Positions 11,830 through 25,230 of a DNA stretch of 64,000 nucleotides are shown piece by piece; the stretch's first letter is position 1, and every line of letters starts with the position of its first letter. A program made the translations under genes and the position numbers. The notes under the pieces were generated by a model, which was given only the letters and a program-made list of their open reading frames with translations, was not told the origin of the DNA and did no database searches. This DNA is from Sycobia sp. Sy_11. Taxonomy: Eukaryota; Arthropoda; Insecta; Hymenoptera; Epichrysomallidae. The stretch covers positions 7,559,001 through 7,623,000 of the forward strand of contig JACCIC010000002.1 of the NCBI GenBank assembly GCA_018907035.1, in the 5' to 3' direction.

Positions 11830-12324
11830 ACAGAAAGTACAACTTGACAGAATTACGAAATGGCTATGACTGTCTGTTTCATTCGGACAGATTGAACCTG
11901 ATTAAATTTCTTTTCTTGACAATAAAATTTAATCCCTCTGTTTTAGGTATCTGCTAAATCTGATAATATGATTCGTAATTAATAATTAATCATTAATTCA
12001 ATTAATAAGATTTAATGATCATCTAGACGAACCGTGTCAATAATATAAAATCATATCATTTGAGAGTAACGACAGGGTAAAGAAGATTTTTCAACATTTC
12101 GTATTGTACAAAAATCACGCAATAATTGATATTTCAATTATACTAAAGTTCTGATGTATGTAATATTAAAATGAAGGGTTATCATATCTTCGCTTCCTTA
12201 CCTAGATATTATGCTCTATCTTACAGTTGATCGATAATATGAAAACAAAAAACATGTACTTCAACCGTTATAAATAGTAATTCTATCTTCAGAACAGGTA
12301 ATAACAGGCTTCCGATTTTAACGC

Positions 12325-12960
12325 TTAAATCGAAAATGATTTATATCTGCGTGAAAAACAAAATTCTACCCGAGGCATCAGGTTATATACATCCAATAAA
12401 GCGCGAAATACCTCATCCCATGCTATAACACTGCAGTATCGCAGAACTGAAGAATGCGAACACTTATAAATACCCGGTGACGGTGTGTGCGTGTGCGTAG
12501 CATAAGTGTCACTGCGGACCGCGCGCGCATCCGACGCCGAACGTAATAAATCTGTGGATGAAAGAGCGGAGCAGCAGGTACGAGGGTAATTGCAATTACC
12601 GAACGTGCGATTAATGCCCCGACGACGGAACGGCGATGCGAGCGTGGGTTCCGCCGACGCGTCCGACCATACCGGGGCATTACTACTGGAAGATTGGCAC
12701 GTCCAAATGCAGCTGTCCAGCCGTGGCAACAGGAGGAAGAGTGAATTCCGGTTACGAATGCGTAATCGTTGAAGGAAGTAATAGAAGAACCGAGAAACTG
12801 GTACGGAAATTTTACAATGTGACCATTGGATTAATTTTATTATTGGAACATTGAATGGCTTCTGATGCGAAAGACAAAAATATTGTGAGAAAGTAATTTT
12901 TCTTTCCATTTTTACATGAAAAATATCATGTGGATAATTCATATGTGGATAAATTTACAT
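12325..12960. other. CpG-rich patch with open frames on both strands
   Basis: A CpG-rich patch at 12470-12780 sits inside AT-rich flanks. A 205-codon minus-strand frame (12325-12942) and two plus-strand frames (12590-12772, 12636-12854) overlap here. None has a recognisable domain, and the minus frame has a His-Thr repeat from a CA/GT stretch. At most one could be real, and I cannot choose between them. It may be a regulatory element. Confidence 0.3.
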
Positions 12961-13713
12961 TTTTGAATTTTATAACAGATAATGAGATTATCAAGGCATT
13001 GATAATGCGATTATTGTCTGTAATAGTTATAAGAAAATATTGACAGAATTAAATTTTATTAAGGGCATTCCGTCAACGACATAAATATACATCTAAAAAT
13101 ACTATTAGTTTTAAATTAGTATTTTATTTATTTTTGTATTTACTATAAATACGATTAAAAATTTATTCTGATTTCCAAAAAATTGTGACAAATTTTTGCT
13201 GTAATTTCAATAATTCATAATATTATCGGAGAAACAAGTCTCTGAGTCGGTTACCCAACCAGCGAGTAACTTCTCAATCCTTTTCATTAATTATGGACGA
13301 TTTTTATTAAAAACAGAAGAAACGAGATATTTTACTCACAAGTTTAAAGTGATTGATTTAACGGATGACGAGCCTGAGACGAAACGACAACTACAACAAA
13401 AAAAAGATCTACATTTGATCGCTGAATAGCTCTTTAGACCAACGAAGAGCCGGATCATTCGACCCTGTTCGTCTTAGTCAGGATTGGCGCCACCTTCAGG
13501 TCATACAGTTAGTAGTTCCCCGGCTAAACGGTGAGGACATTGGCTCTCTTAGAGAGAGCTTCGGCGATAAACGGATAGCGCGGACCCAAGAAATTTGGCC
13601 GCTGGAGTTGATCTTCATAAATCAATTTCACGGATTAGGGAAGCAGGGCCATCTCCTCCCGCCCGCCTTCTCTGCGACTGAATGGTGCATTCACTAGGCA
13701 CTTTTGGATCCCT

Positions 13714-13716
<3 letters not shown>
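12961..13716. other. AT-rich then mixed unique sequence, no gene seen
   Basis: AT-rich to about 13380, then CpG-richer. GCTCTCT-TAG-AGAGAGC near 13544 is a perfect 7-bp foldback. No coding signal was recognised. Confidence 0.5.

Positions 13717-13757
<41 letters not shown>
13717..13757 (+). repeat. (TC)20 microsatellite
   Basis: Perfect run continued imperfectly to about 13788, followed by ATT-rich low-complexity DNA to about 13870. Confidence 0.95.
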
Positions 13758-13760
<3 letters not shown>

Positions 13761-14030
13761 GCTATCTCTCTCTTCTTGTCTCTCTTTGGATTTCACTTCT
13801 GGTCATTGTTATTATCATTATTACTAGTCTTTGTATTATTATATTAATATTAATTATAACGAACAATTAAATAATTATTTATTATTATCCACATTATTTA
13901 TTAGTTTATGATATTGAATTTATGACATATAAATTGAGTCATTTATCATTCATTTTGTAAACTATTGCATTTTTTTTAACACGAAAAGGGATTTTATTCC
14001 ATGGTGAAATCAATTCCCATTAAATATCTC

Positions 14031-14068
14031 TCTATTTCTCTTTCTCTCTCTGTCTCTCTGTCTCGCTG

Positions 14069-14120
<52 letters not shown>
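14031..14120 (+). repeat. Long CT array, pure from 14077
   Basis: Imperfect TCTCTG-type repeats lead into a pure (TC)22 tract at 14077-14120. It directly abuts dispersed repeat copy B. Confidence 0.95.
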
Positions 14121-14123
<3 letters not shown>

Positions 14124-14255
14124 AGAGTTTAACGATGCATAGAATTTAAAATAATCCTCTTTAGAAAAAAGCCACATTTCGGCGAAGACATTTCAGCGAC
14201 GGTGCAGGTACATTGCCGTAAAATTCCACGACTGGTGATCAACCGATAATGAACT
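14114..14255 (-). repeat. Dispersed repeat, copy B (inverted)
   Basis: Its reverse complement matches 8454-8582 from AGTTCATTATCGG to CTCTTTTGAGAGAG. It contains a ~14-bp tandem duplication (TCGCTGAAATG then TCGCCGAAATG) absent from copy A. Both ends touch CT-rich tracts (14077-14120 and 14252-14292), so the repeat seems to carry or target CT microsatellites. Confidence 0.8.
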
Positions 14256-14292
14256 CTCTCTCTTTCTCTCGCTTTCTTTCGCTCTCTCTCTA

Positions 14293-16800
<2,508 letters not shown>

Positions 16801-18853
16801 ATAGAACGATTCATTAGCTTTTAACGGGTTTGCAGTTTTTTTTTTACGATGTAATGTAAACATATAACTTATTTACAATAGCGATTACAGTTAGGGTAAC
16901 TAAATCAAAATAAATTAGTGTTTAAGCAAGAAGAATCTGCTTGTCGTAGGGACAAATCAACTTAATGTATAAGACATGTATAATAATTTTTTAGTTATGA
17001 GTTGGACTTGCCAATGCGATATTACTAATACTGTTATTAGTAGATGTTATTAGATTATTATTATTTTGTATTATACGTATTTTTTCAATAAGTATTATTG
17101 TTCATTAATGATATTTAAACTAAGAAGAACCATTAAATTATCAGGTTATATCCTAAAAATGAACATAAAAATTCATTAAAACTGCATTAATGCACCACCA
17201 TCGTCCTTTGATTTAGTTAAAATCTAAAATGCAAGATTACAATTATTTAAATATCAATTTATTTGAATGAAGTATATAAGGAATAAATATCTCGGTTAAC
17301 AAGATGTTTATTGAAAATAGTTATCATATTTAGATTCCTTTTTAACATTAAAAAGATAATCTTAAATAAATTTAAATAAATTTTTCATTCAATTTAAATC
17401 TATTTTCATTTCTATATTAAATCTGCATTTTTTATTTCAGTATTAACCATAGATTTACATTTTTGATAGAATAAGAAGCTATATTAGCAAAGGTACAGAA
17501 TAATCAAATTAAACTTAATTTTAATAATTCTCCTCCTTTAGGTTATTTCTGGCATTCGATATTTGAAAATTCATGATTTATTTTATTTTCAACAATATCT
17601 GACTGCTTCTGAAATTGGACTATTTATTACAATGGAAATATCAGTTATAATAATAGTGAGATTAATACCGCAGATACAGTCTACATGCAGTACACAATAT
17701 ATTTTACCTATATGACATTACGCCATTTACGAAACTAAACTGCATTATTCTGGATTTGAATAAAAGCTTCTCAGAAATTCTGCAACTGATGGAACAATGG
17801 CAAAATAAATCACAACTTACTAAGCCAATCGTCTGTATTCGCTTCTGCACATTTTACCGTTCTTTTTGATTAAAATTACAAGCCTCGATTTAACAATTCG
17901 TTCTATGCGCAAAGGTTAAAAAATGATGTTTATGTATGCAGACCCATCAACACCCTCCGACTGTGAATTTCCATACTGGAAAAATGTTGTTTTCCACATA
18001 AATTTTGCCTGAAAAATGTCGCTTCTAATATCGTATTAAAAGAATTAACATTATTTATTTTCCTTTATTTAATGCAACTGTGGCTATATTCATGATAAGT
18101 TGAATTGTTTAAATTCGTATTATCATAGAAATTAGTATAATCCTCATGATTATTTAAAGTTTTTATTAAAAAATGTTTAAAATCGAAAGTTGTCTGTTCT
18201 CATAATATTTATGTATAAATATACTCTTATTGAAGATTAATGCAAAGATACTATATAAAAATTGGAAGAATTATTCTGATCGGCACAATACATAATTGAG
18301 AAGAAAATTTTTCATTACACGATTGTATTATGAAGTACATCTTGTATGTATACGCGAATTTCTTTGATGAAATTTCTATGTTACGCACTGGGCTTTGCGG
18401 CATACAGTCAGAGATTGACATGTCAATCATATGTCATTTTCAAAAAGTAGTCATGACCGTCTTTTCGTCGACTTTATTATAAAATTGTTACAGTAACCGA
18501 ATGAAACGAAATTACAAATTGGATCGATTGATTGATGACTAATTATTGGCCATATGACCGTAGCATGTAGAAGAAAATAATTTACATTATAAGAAAATTA
18601 TAATAAAAATAAAGAATAACAACTACAAGTACAAATAAAGTGGAAAGATGAAAAAAATAACATATGCAGGAAATACACGTGGAATATCGATAAAAAAAAT
18701 AATAATAATACTAAAAAGAACGTATAAAAAGAAGCAGGGATATTAGTTAAAAATTCTCGCTGTTACTCGGGACGGCATACAAATGTTCTCCCTCACCTAC
18801 GCGTTGTTAGTTATCTTTTCAAAGGTAGGAGCCTATCAAAGCACAAAGAAATC

Positions 18854-18858
<5 letters not shown>
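16801..18858. other. AT-rich stretch, no gene seen
   Basis: Two kb of AT-rich DNA with stops in all frames, short ATT and TTA low-complexity stretches, and no recognisable element. Confidence 0.5.
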
Positions 18859-18893
<35 letters not shown>

Positions 18894-18902
18894 AGAGAGA
18901 GA
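18859..18902 (+). repeat. (AG)n microsatellite
   Basis: AG run with one AA interruption near 18889. Confidence 0.93.
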
Positions 18903-19996
18903 CGTGAGAAATGTATCAGTGTCTCCCAGTGTATCTATAAATCGAAAGAAATTGTAGTTTTTTTTATATGTAATATACGTATAGTGAATAAACTTTATAA
19001 GCCTCGAAGAAAGTCCTAAGAAATGCGTCCAAAAGTCGAAAACCTCAAAAAAGTCCCTTGTTCCTCATCTCTATGACAAACTTTGTAATAATCATCTCGC
19101 GCTTGCCGGAAAAGTCAGTCGCGTAATTAAAGCGCAACGTGAACTAACGACCTCAGCCGTCGCGCGGGGGACATCCCGGCCAGAATGGGGAGCCCGCGAC
19201 CGATGGAATCGGAGCATCGGGGCCAATTGCTTGGCCGAGAGCTTTGATATTATATTGGGTGGAGCGAGGAAAAAATTTATGTTCGAACGAGCGGAGATCA
19301 AAAATTGGACGGGAGTCCACGTCGAGGGATTCGCTTAAAAAGTTTTAATGCCGTGCTTTGACTCCGAATGAATGTCGGAGAGGTATCATCGGCTGCCGTA
19401 TATTTCCGTTGATTATGCATTCAATCTTGCTAGTGCGGGCATCATTATTATTAATTTGTTTCTTCAAATTCAACCTATTTCCATTCGAAATTGCTGACTC
19501 TATAATCTTTGATAAATGAAGAAAATAAATACTTATTTACTTAAATTACTTGCACTGCGTAAATTAACTTTATACTAGGAACAAAGCTCATCTTCCTATT
19601 TTATTCATAGTCTGTCAAACTCCAAATTTTAATTTTCTAACACCAAATTTACTAACAATGATTTATTTCACTGAACAAGTTTTATTTTTTCCATTTCTTG
19701 AGTTATCCAGTTCCCATATTTTTTTCGTACAAGATACCCGAAAATAATATTGAGCGTATGGTGTACATTTTCGGTAAAACGATAGAAGGAACAAAATAAA
19801 GGCAAGAAATAAGATATGTATACATATAAATATGTTTGTATCTGCTCGTAGTCCTAGATTTCGAATTCTTCAATGTTGTGGAAATATTTAGGTTGACAGA
19901 TTATGAATCAATTCGGAAAACAAGCTCCGTTCCTCTTATTCTTTACGTTTCTTGAGTTATCTTATTATTCTCCGGCGTGGCGTATCTAAAGACGAT

Positions 19997-20001
<5 letters not shown>
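18903..20001. other. Mixed unique sequence holding part of a diverged direct repeat
   Basis: A CpG-rich patch lies at 19080-19330, then AT-rich DNA. The segment 19679-19730 resembles 20045-20100 on the same strand, and a shorter relative lies near 19936-19970. The shared words are TTTTATTT, TTCCATTTCT, GAGT and TTTTTCGTA. No gene seen. Confidence 0.5.

Positions 20002-20039
<38 letters not shown>
20002..20039 (+). repeat. (AT)19 microsatellite
   Basis: Perfect AT run lying between the copies of the diverged direct repeat. Confidence 0.95.
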
Positions 20040-20042
<3 letters not shown>

Positions 20043-21764
20043 AATTTTATTTCTTCCATTTCTCGAGTACTCTATTTGGCAGTATTTTTCGTATACAATA
20101 ATCATATACAAAAAAAGTAAAGTAAATTTTCAATTGAAAAGAATCGAAATACAGAGAGAGAAAGAGAGAGACAGAGAGATATAATAAGGCTGAATCTAAT
20201 CGAACAGTTATTTTCTTCACTTTACCGGCAAAACATTCGGAAAAATTGAATCGCAAAATTCTAGTCTTAGATTACATGGTCGCTTTAAGGTAAGACTAAA
20301 AAAAAGACAGTCAAGAGTGACATTTGTGGAATAAGAAAAGACCATTATCGAATAAATTACTAGTATTGGAAACATGTAACTTTCTTATTTTAAACCATGG
20401 CTTTGTCAATTACTTCATTATATGCACTATATAGCTACTATAATCTCATTAAAGTAAGTCAATTCTTCTGCAGTCAGATTTTGTCCAAGAAGCGTTTACT
20501 ATACTCCCATGGTACCATTGCATATTTCTAAAATTCTGCTCTATCCGTTTGAGAACAAATCAAATCGCATAATATTTATACCAGAATATACAATTAAATA
20601 ATCTTTTGTACTTCGAGCCGAAAATTGCGCATTATTAATTAACTTTTTTTTATAAACTTGTGGCTACCGGGACTCTTTCAATCAAAGCTTCATTACGTAA
20701 TTCCCCCTTTCGCATCGGCCCAGTGTTACGTTATCTTCTTGTTTCCCCAAAAAGGCCACTGCCACCATCGGCAAATCAACAGCCGGACGCGCCTTTAACC
20801 AAGCGCAATATCGCATCATCGGCAAATACTTCCGCGCTAATTACACGACGAAGCCGCCCGACTTCCGATAGTTGGTGTAAATTTTTTGCATGCTTTCCTC
20901 TCCCCCGTTTCCTCATTATAGATTATTTGTTATCGAATGAGCTTTTTACTGGGAATTCTGGATTTATTTTAGAAGCCGTAGTGGCTTTAATAAATAATTG
21001 GGCTTCGACATTGTCCGGTTTATCGATTCTTCATTTATGCTTGGGGTGAATGAGATACGAGTCGTTATTTCATTAATTTAAATTGGTTCTCGGAGGAATA
21101 TTTTATATAGTGTAGAAAAGTTCAACCTTCAGAATTTTAATTTTAAAGAGGAATTTATCTGATACCAAACTAAAATAATATATGCCTTAGCTATTAGCGA
21201 ACAAAATTCGAGAATATTTACCGGGTCCGATGAAGTAGTAATTTATTTATTTATTTGTATATTTATTGAAATATATGATCCTTTTCCAAATGAGTTAACG
21301 ATAATAGTATATGCTATAAAAAATAATGAATATTTTTATGATTCATTGTTATTAACCTCTTTATACGTAATTCACGACATTTTTAATTTTCACTGACGAA
21401 TTGTAAATTAATTCATTTCCAAACGTACGATCTTAATTGTGATGAAAGTTTTTCCATAATTTTGAATGAATTTTGAAACATGTCTCTGATACAATCGCAA
21501 TTTCTGAAATTGTTAATAAATATAAAATATAAATAATTCAACCATGCACGGGTGGATATAGAGGATTCGTGATAAATCATAGATTTTCCTTAAAGAAGAA
21601 AAATCATTGTTTTCGAAATTCGTAGGTGTAGGAGCTTTAAACGATATATAGTATAAGTCATTTAACCTGAATATACACAATGGATTTTTTGCGAATCACA
21701 TGATTAAGCCATGAAAAGCTATTGAAAAAGTCGATTAATTCGATTATTTTACAACAATTATTTT
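20040..21764. other. AT-rich stretch with small repeats, no gene seen
   Basis: Contains the right copy of the diverged direct repeat (20045-20100), an imperfect AG tract at 20151-20179 and a short ATTT array at 21241-21256. The frame 20660-21049 is open in CpG-richer DNA, but its product is unrecognised and it lacks clear exon signals. Confidence 0.45.
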
Positions 21765-22222
21765 CCTTCAGAACGTAGGGTGTCAATATCGTCTGATAAT
21801 CTACATGATGATTTGAAAATCATTCCAAGCTCCTTAACAGACTTACAACGAGTAAGAGTACTTGGCTTGGGCAAGGGATCAAATGCATTAATATCAATTC
21901 TGAGCTTGCAATTGATTGAATAGCTCAAGATTCTCGTCATGAATTAGACGTTGCGTATGAAATGGGCAGCTGGGTAAGTTATTGATCAAAATGTTAAAAA
22001 GAAGCTGAATCCTAAACGAGAGCCTTGTGGCACATCGGAAAATGTATGAAAGTGCAACGAAAGCACTCCTCTTATTCGGACGGTGCTATCTTACGACGAT
22101 GCTATTGGTTAAGTATTATTTGATCCATTGCGGTAAGTCGTTAGGTAAACCCATGTTAAGAAAGTTTGGACAGTAACAATTCACGATGGACGCTGTCAAA
22201 GACAGAATCCATCTGCCTGTTA
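21765..22222 (-). mobile_element. Decayed non-LTR retrotransposon (LINE), reverse transcriptase fragment
   Basis: Read on the minus strand from about 22222 leftwards, pieces of a LINE reverse transcriptase appear in order but in shifting frames. FDSVHRELLLSKL lies near 22200-22160, then words matching GLPNDLPQWIK and YLTN, then a degraded VPQGSRLGPLLFNILINDLP-type block near 22040-21975, then SINCKLRIDINAF. SVKELGMIF with SDDIDTL (about 21835-21785) is the usual block after the catalytic core. Stops, frameshifts and an internal deletion that removes the YADD region make it non-functional. Family resemblance suggests a Jockey-type LINE. Its 5' part is missing, as is usual for truncated insertions, and I see no poly-A or target duplication. 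Confidence 0.85.
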
Positions 22223-23671
22223 ATAATTGGAGATACGAATATGTTGCTATTAAATATAAACATTTTTATTTCGAACGAAACTCTGCTTCGGATCGATAAT
22301 GCATCATCTCGAAAGAACCGAATTGTTCACAGATGATCATGTACGTAATAAATAAAAAGAATTAATAAAATTTCGAAGAAAATAATCCGTTCCATTATTA
22401 ATACTTTCGATTAAATAAATGATAAAACACATAAAACAGCATCCACATCTAGTCAGTATTAAAGCAGACAATGTTCAATCTTCGTGCATAAACTGACGGG
22501 GACCGATAATCGACGCTTCCATTTAGCGCAAAAAATAAATAAATATATAATGCTCATAATTACTTTTTCAAAAGCGCTCGAATGCAATTTTAAGTAACCG
22601 TTCGCGCATTCCTTCATCGGAATAAAACGCAAATTTAACGAGAGTAGTAGTAGCTCGCGGCGCAATGCAAACCGTTAACGGATATATGAGAAGATATCGA
22701 TCATCAGTTATTGAATATGTATGAACGGCAACGATCGCTACCGCGTTAACTCTTATATAAATCATTAGCGAGACTAAAAAATTGGTTGGTAAAAAAAATT
22801 TTTTATTAACTGCTTCGATAACGTCCGCAATACTTTTTCAACAAAAAAAAAGAAAAAAGAGGAAGAAAATATGGAAAAAAATTCAAATTTAGAACGAAAA
22901 GTCAATCGTTGATTGACATCGATACGCGCCTCTTTTGCATCCGGTTCGTTTGAAATGTTACGTGCGTGCGTTCTTCTTTTTATTTTTCTTCATACACACA
23001 CACTCGTTAAACCTATTTTTACATTCGCTCGGAGGAATTTTCAAACAGCTTGCAGAAGCAGAAGCGGCCTCCGCGGTCAATTTACATTCAGAATGAAGAG
23101 ATCAGTGGCGTGCAAATTATTGTTTTTTTTTTGTTTTTTTTTTTTTTTAATAGTTGGCTCGTGTTAACGAGGCGTCGAAATTGTTTCCCCATATACAATA
23201 ATATATAGACAAACGATTTAAATCTAATTGAAAGTTTGTCTATAGTGTAAAATATTTGTAAATTGTTTCTTTCGAGAACATTTGATTGAGAAATTGAGAA
23301 TTTAGCTATATAATTGGGTGAAGCAAAATATATAATCGTATTATTTGCTTTTCACAGCCTTTACTGTTCCTTTAGACAAAATATACTTTATACATGGCAT
23401 AATCATCTAATTAGCGAGATAAGCGCAAAGTTTTGCAAGTTAACTCCAATGAATAATGCATACGTTAAATTCAACCGAATAGAAATTCTGAACTGTACTG
23501 CACAAACTGCTCCTTATATCGGCACCAATTTCCGTTAAAAAATATAACAAACCAATTGCGGGATTTCTGGATATTCTCTAATTTGCCTCGTGTAACCTTT
23601 ACGTCGTTGCAGAGCTCGAAAATCATTATTTTAACGAATCGTTTATTTTACGAAAGAAAGTCTGTATGCGT
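22223..23671. other. AT-rich stretch with T/A runs, no gene seen
   Basis: Unique AT-rich DNA with an A run near 22843-22858 and a T tract with one G at 23122-23148. Short open frames only. Confidence 0.5.
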
Positions 23672-24172
23672 TAGAGAGAGAGAGAGAGAGGGAGGGAGAC
23701 GCTTAACGAACTCACGGTGCAAAAATTAAAAACGAAAATTTCCCGGATCAAAGGTACGAAGAACAGAGTCAAGCAGGCGTTTCAACATCAAAAGAAACGA
23801 AAACACGCCTCCGAGGCATATTCGTCTATATCTATATATGCACATATATATACACGCGTCTCCCGGACGTGCAGAAGAACAATTCTTCTCACTCGTCTGT
23901 GATCGTTTCTATTCTTTCTTCCCTCTCCCTTCTTCTCTACAGCTCTGTCGCTCTCTCCCTCTCTCTCTCTCTCGTTCTCTCTCTCTCTTTTACTTTCGTA
24001 TATACGTACGGAGAGAGAGACACATCCACACACACACACACACATACATACGCTGACTCCCTGCCTTTCTGGAATAGATTTTTAACCCGCGAGCGCAAAG
24101 GGCAAAGCACGGACAAAAGCAGTAGACGAGAAAAGCGCGCCGACGCCGGCGCTCACTTCCCCCCCCCCCCCA
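23672..24172. repeat. Cluster of AG, CT and CA arrays ending in C13
   Basis: AG run at 23672-23690, imperfect CT tract at 23941-23990, CA run at 24027-24044, and a C13 run at 24159-24171. Several open frames on both strands (23788-24421) cross these tracts and read as Ser/Leu, Arg/Glu or His/Thr repeats. Confidence 0.85.
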
Positions 24173-24784
24173 AATACGGAATACTCGACCGAGTCGGTGT
24201 GTCGGGGCGTGCGAGCCGAGCAATGATCGCTTTGGCTCGATGCACGCCATGTATTTCCTAGCAGCCCGCGCTCGGTATTCCAGCAGTTTGTCTTCGATGT
24301 TTACGATATGGGGCTTTCTTAGCGAAACTAGTTTTCCAACAAAAAGGTTATAATTACGAAATATTTTTCCAGCGCGTTGCTCGGGAGAAAATTTGAAATC
24401 ATCCAAGACCAAGCGGACCAAGCGTCTCTCTGGTTAATTGCTGAGAAAATTTTTTTTTTGTAAATATTCATAAAATGACAATGAGTCGGATATATTGTAA
24501 TCTACAAATCAATCGTGTTAATGTAATGTCTAGCTGAGAATTGCTGATACGTGTAAAACACGTGTTCTTACTCTGAACACGCATGTATGATTTTTAAACA
24601 GGCCCTTCAATTCAGCTAACGTATTATGCACTATGCTAAAACGCAATATGCGATTACTATACTATTCTTTGCATATGACTGTACAGCACTTAAGATCATA
24701 TAATAATATTTTATAAACACAAGATAATACCTGTATAGTAAATCAATTTTTTAAATTCTTTCCCATGTTGGAAAGATCTGCGGG
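24173..24784. other. Unique sequence, no gene seen
   Basis: CpG-rich to about 24300, then AT-rich with a T run near 24451. The minus-strand frame 23990-24421 covers the first half but is mostly repeat-derived. Confidence 0.45.
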
Positions 24785-24911
<127 letters not shown>

Positions 24912-24929
24912 ATTTCTGTACACATAAGG

Positions 24930-25230
24930 CCTTGACTACAAAAAACATCGTTCTTTCCAATATTAGAAAAAGTTGAGGAAATCTAACTAGAATCAAAATA
25001 GAAAGCCTAACCATTTCCTTACTTCTCTTACTATGCAGATTCCGCCTAGAAAAACGTGAGTTTTTCCAAAATAGGGAGAAGTTAAGGAAATCTAACTAAA
25101 ACCAAGATAGAAATCCTAATCATTTCCTTAAGTTTTCTGCTTGTAAAATTTTGACTATACAAAACACGCATTTCTTTCAAGAATCAATAAAAGATAAGGA
25201 AATCTGAATAAAGTCGAGAAAGTAATAATT
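24930..25230 (+). repeat. Degenerate ~110-bp tandem repeat, about 2.6 units
   Basis: The words TTGACTA.A.AAAAC, TTCTTTCCAA and GGAAATCTAAC..AA..CAA.ATAGAAA recur in the same order. GGAAATC starts at 24977, 25086 and 25198, giving spacings of 109 and 112. Units one and two also share CCTAA.CATTTCCTTA. Two further GGAAATC words at 25259 and 25299 may be remnants. The array directly abuts the TA/AC/AT microsatellite. Confidence 0.8.

Larger units (their letters stand above)
11261..12324. other. Mixed stretch with two CT arrays, no gene seen
   Basis: Unique sequence with CT arrays at 11350-11375 and 11794-11817. The second is followed by AGAGAGAGA, so the two can fold back on each other. The remainder is AT-rich with nothing recognisable. 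Confidence 0.5.

Noticed and set aside
12325..12942. 205-codon minus-strand open frame
   Set aside because: It overlaps two plus-strand open frames, includes a His-Thr repeat from simple sequence, and has no recognisable domain. Kept only as a low-interest finding.
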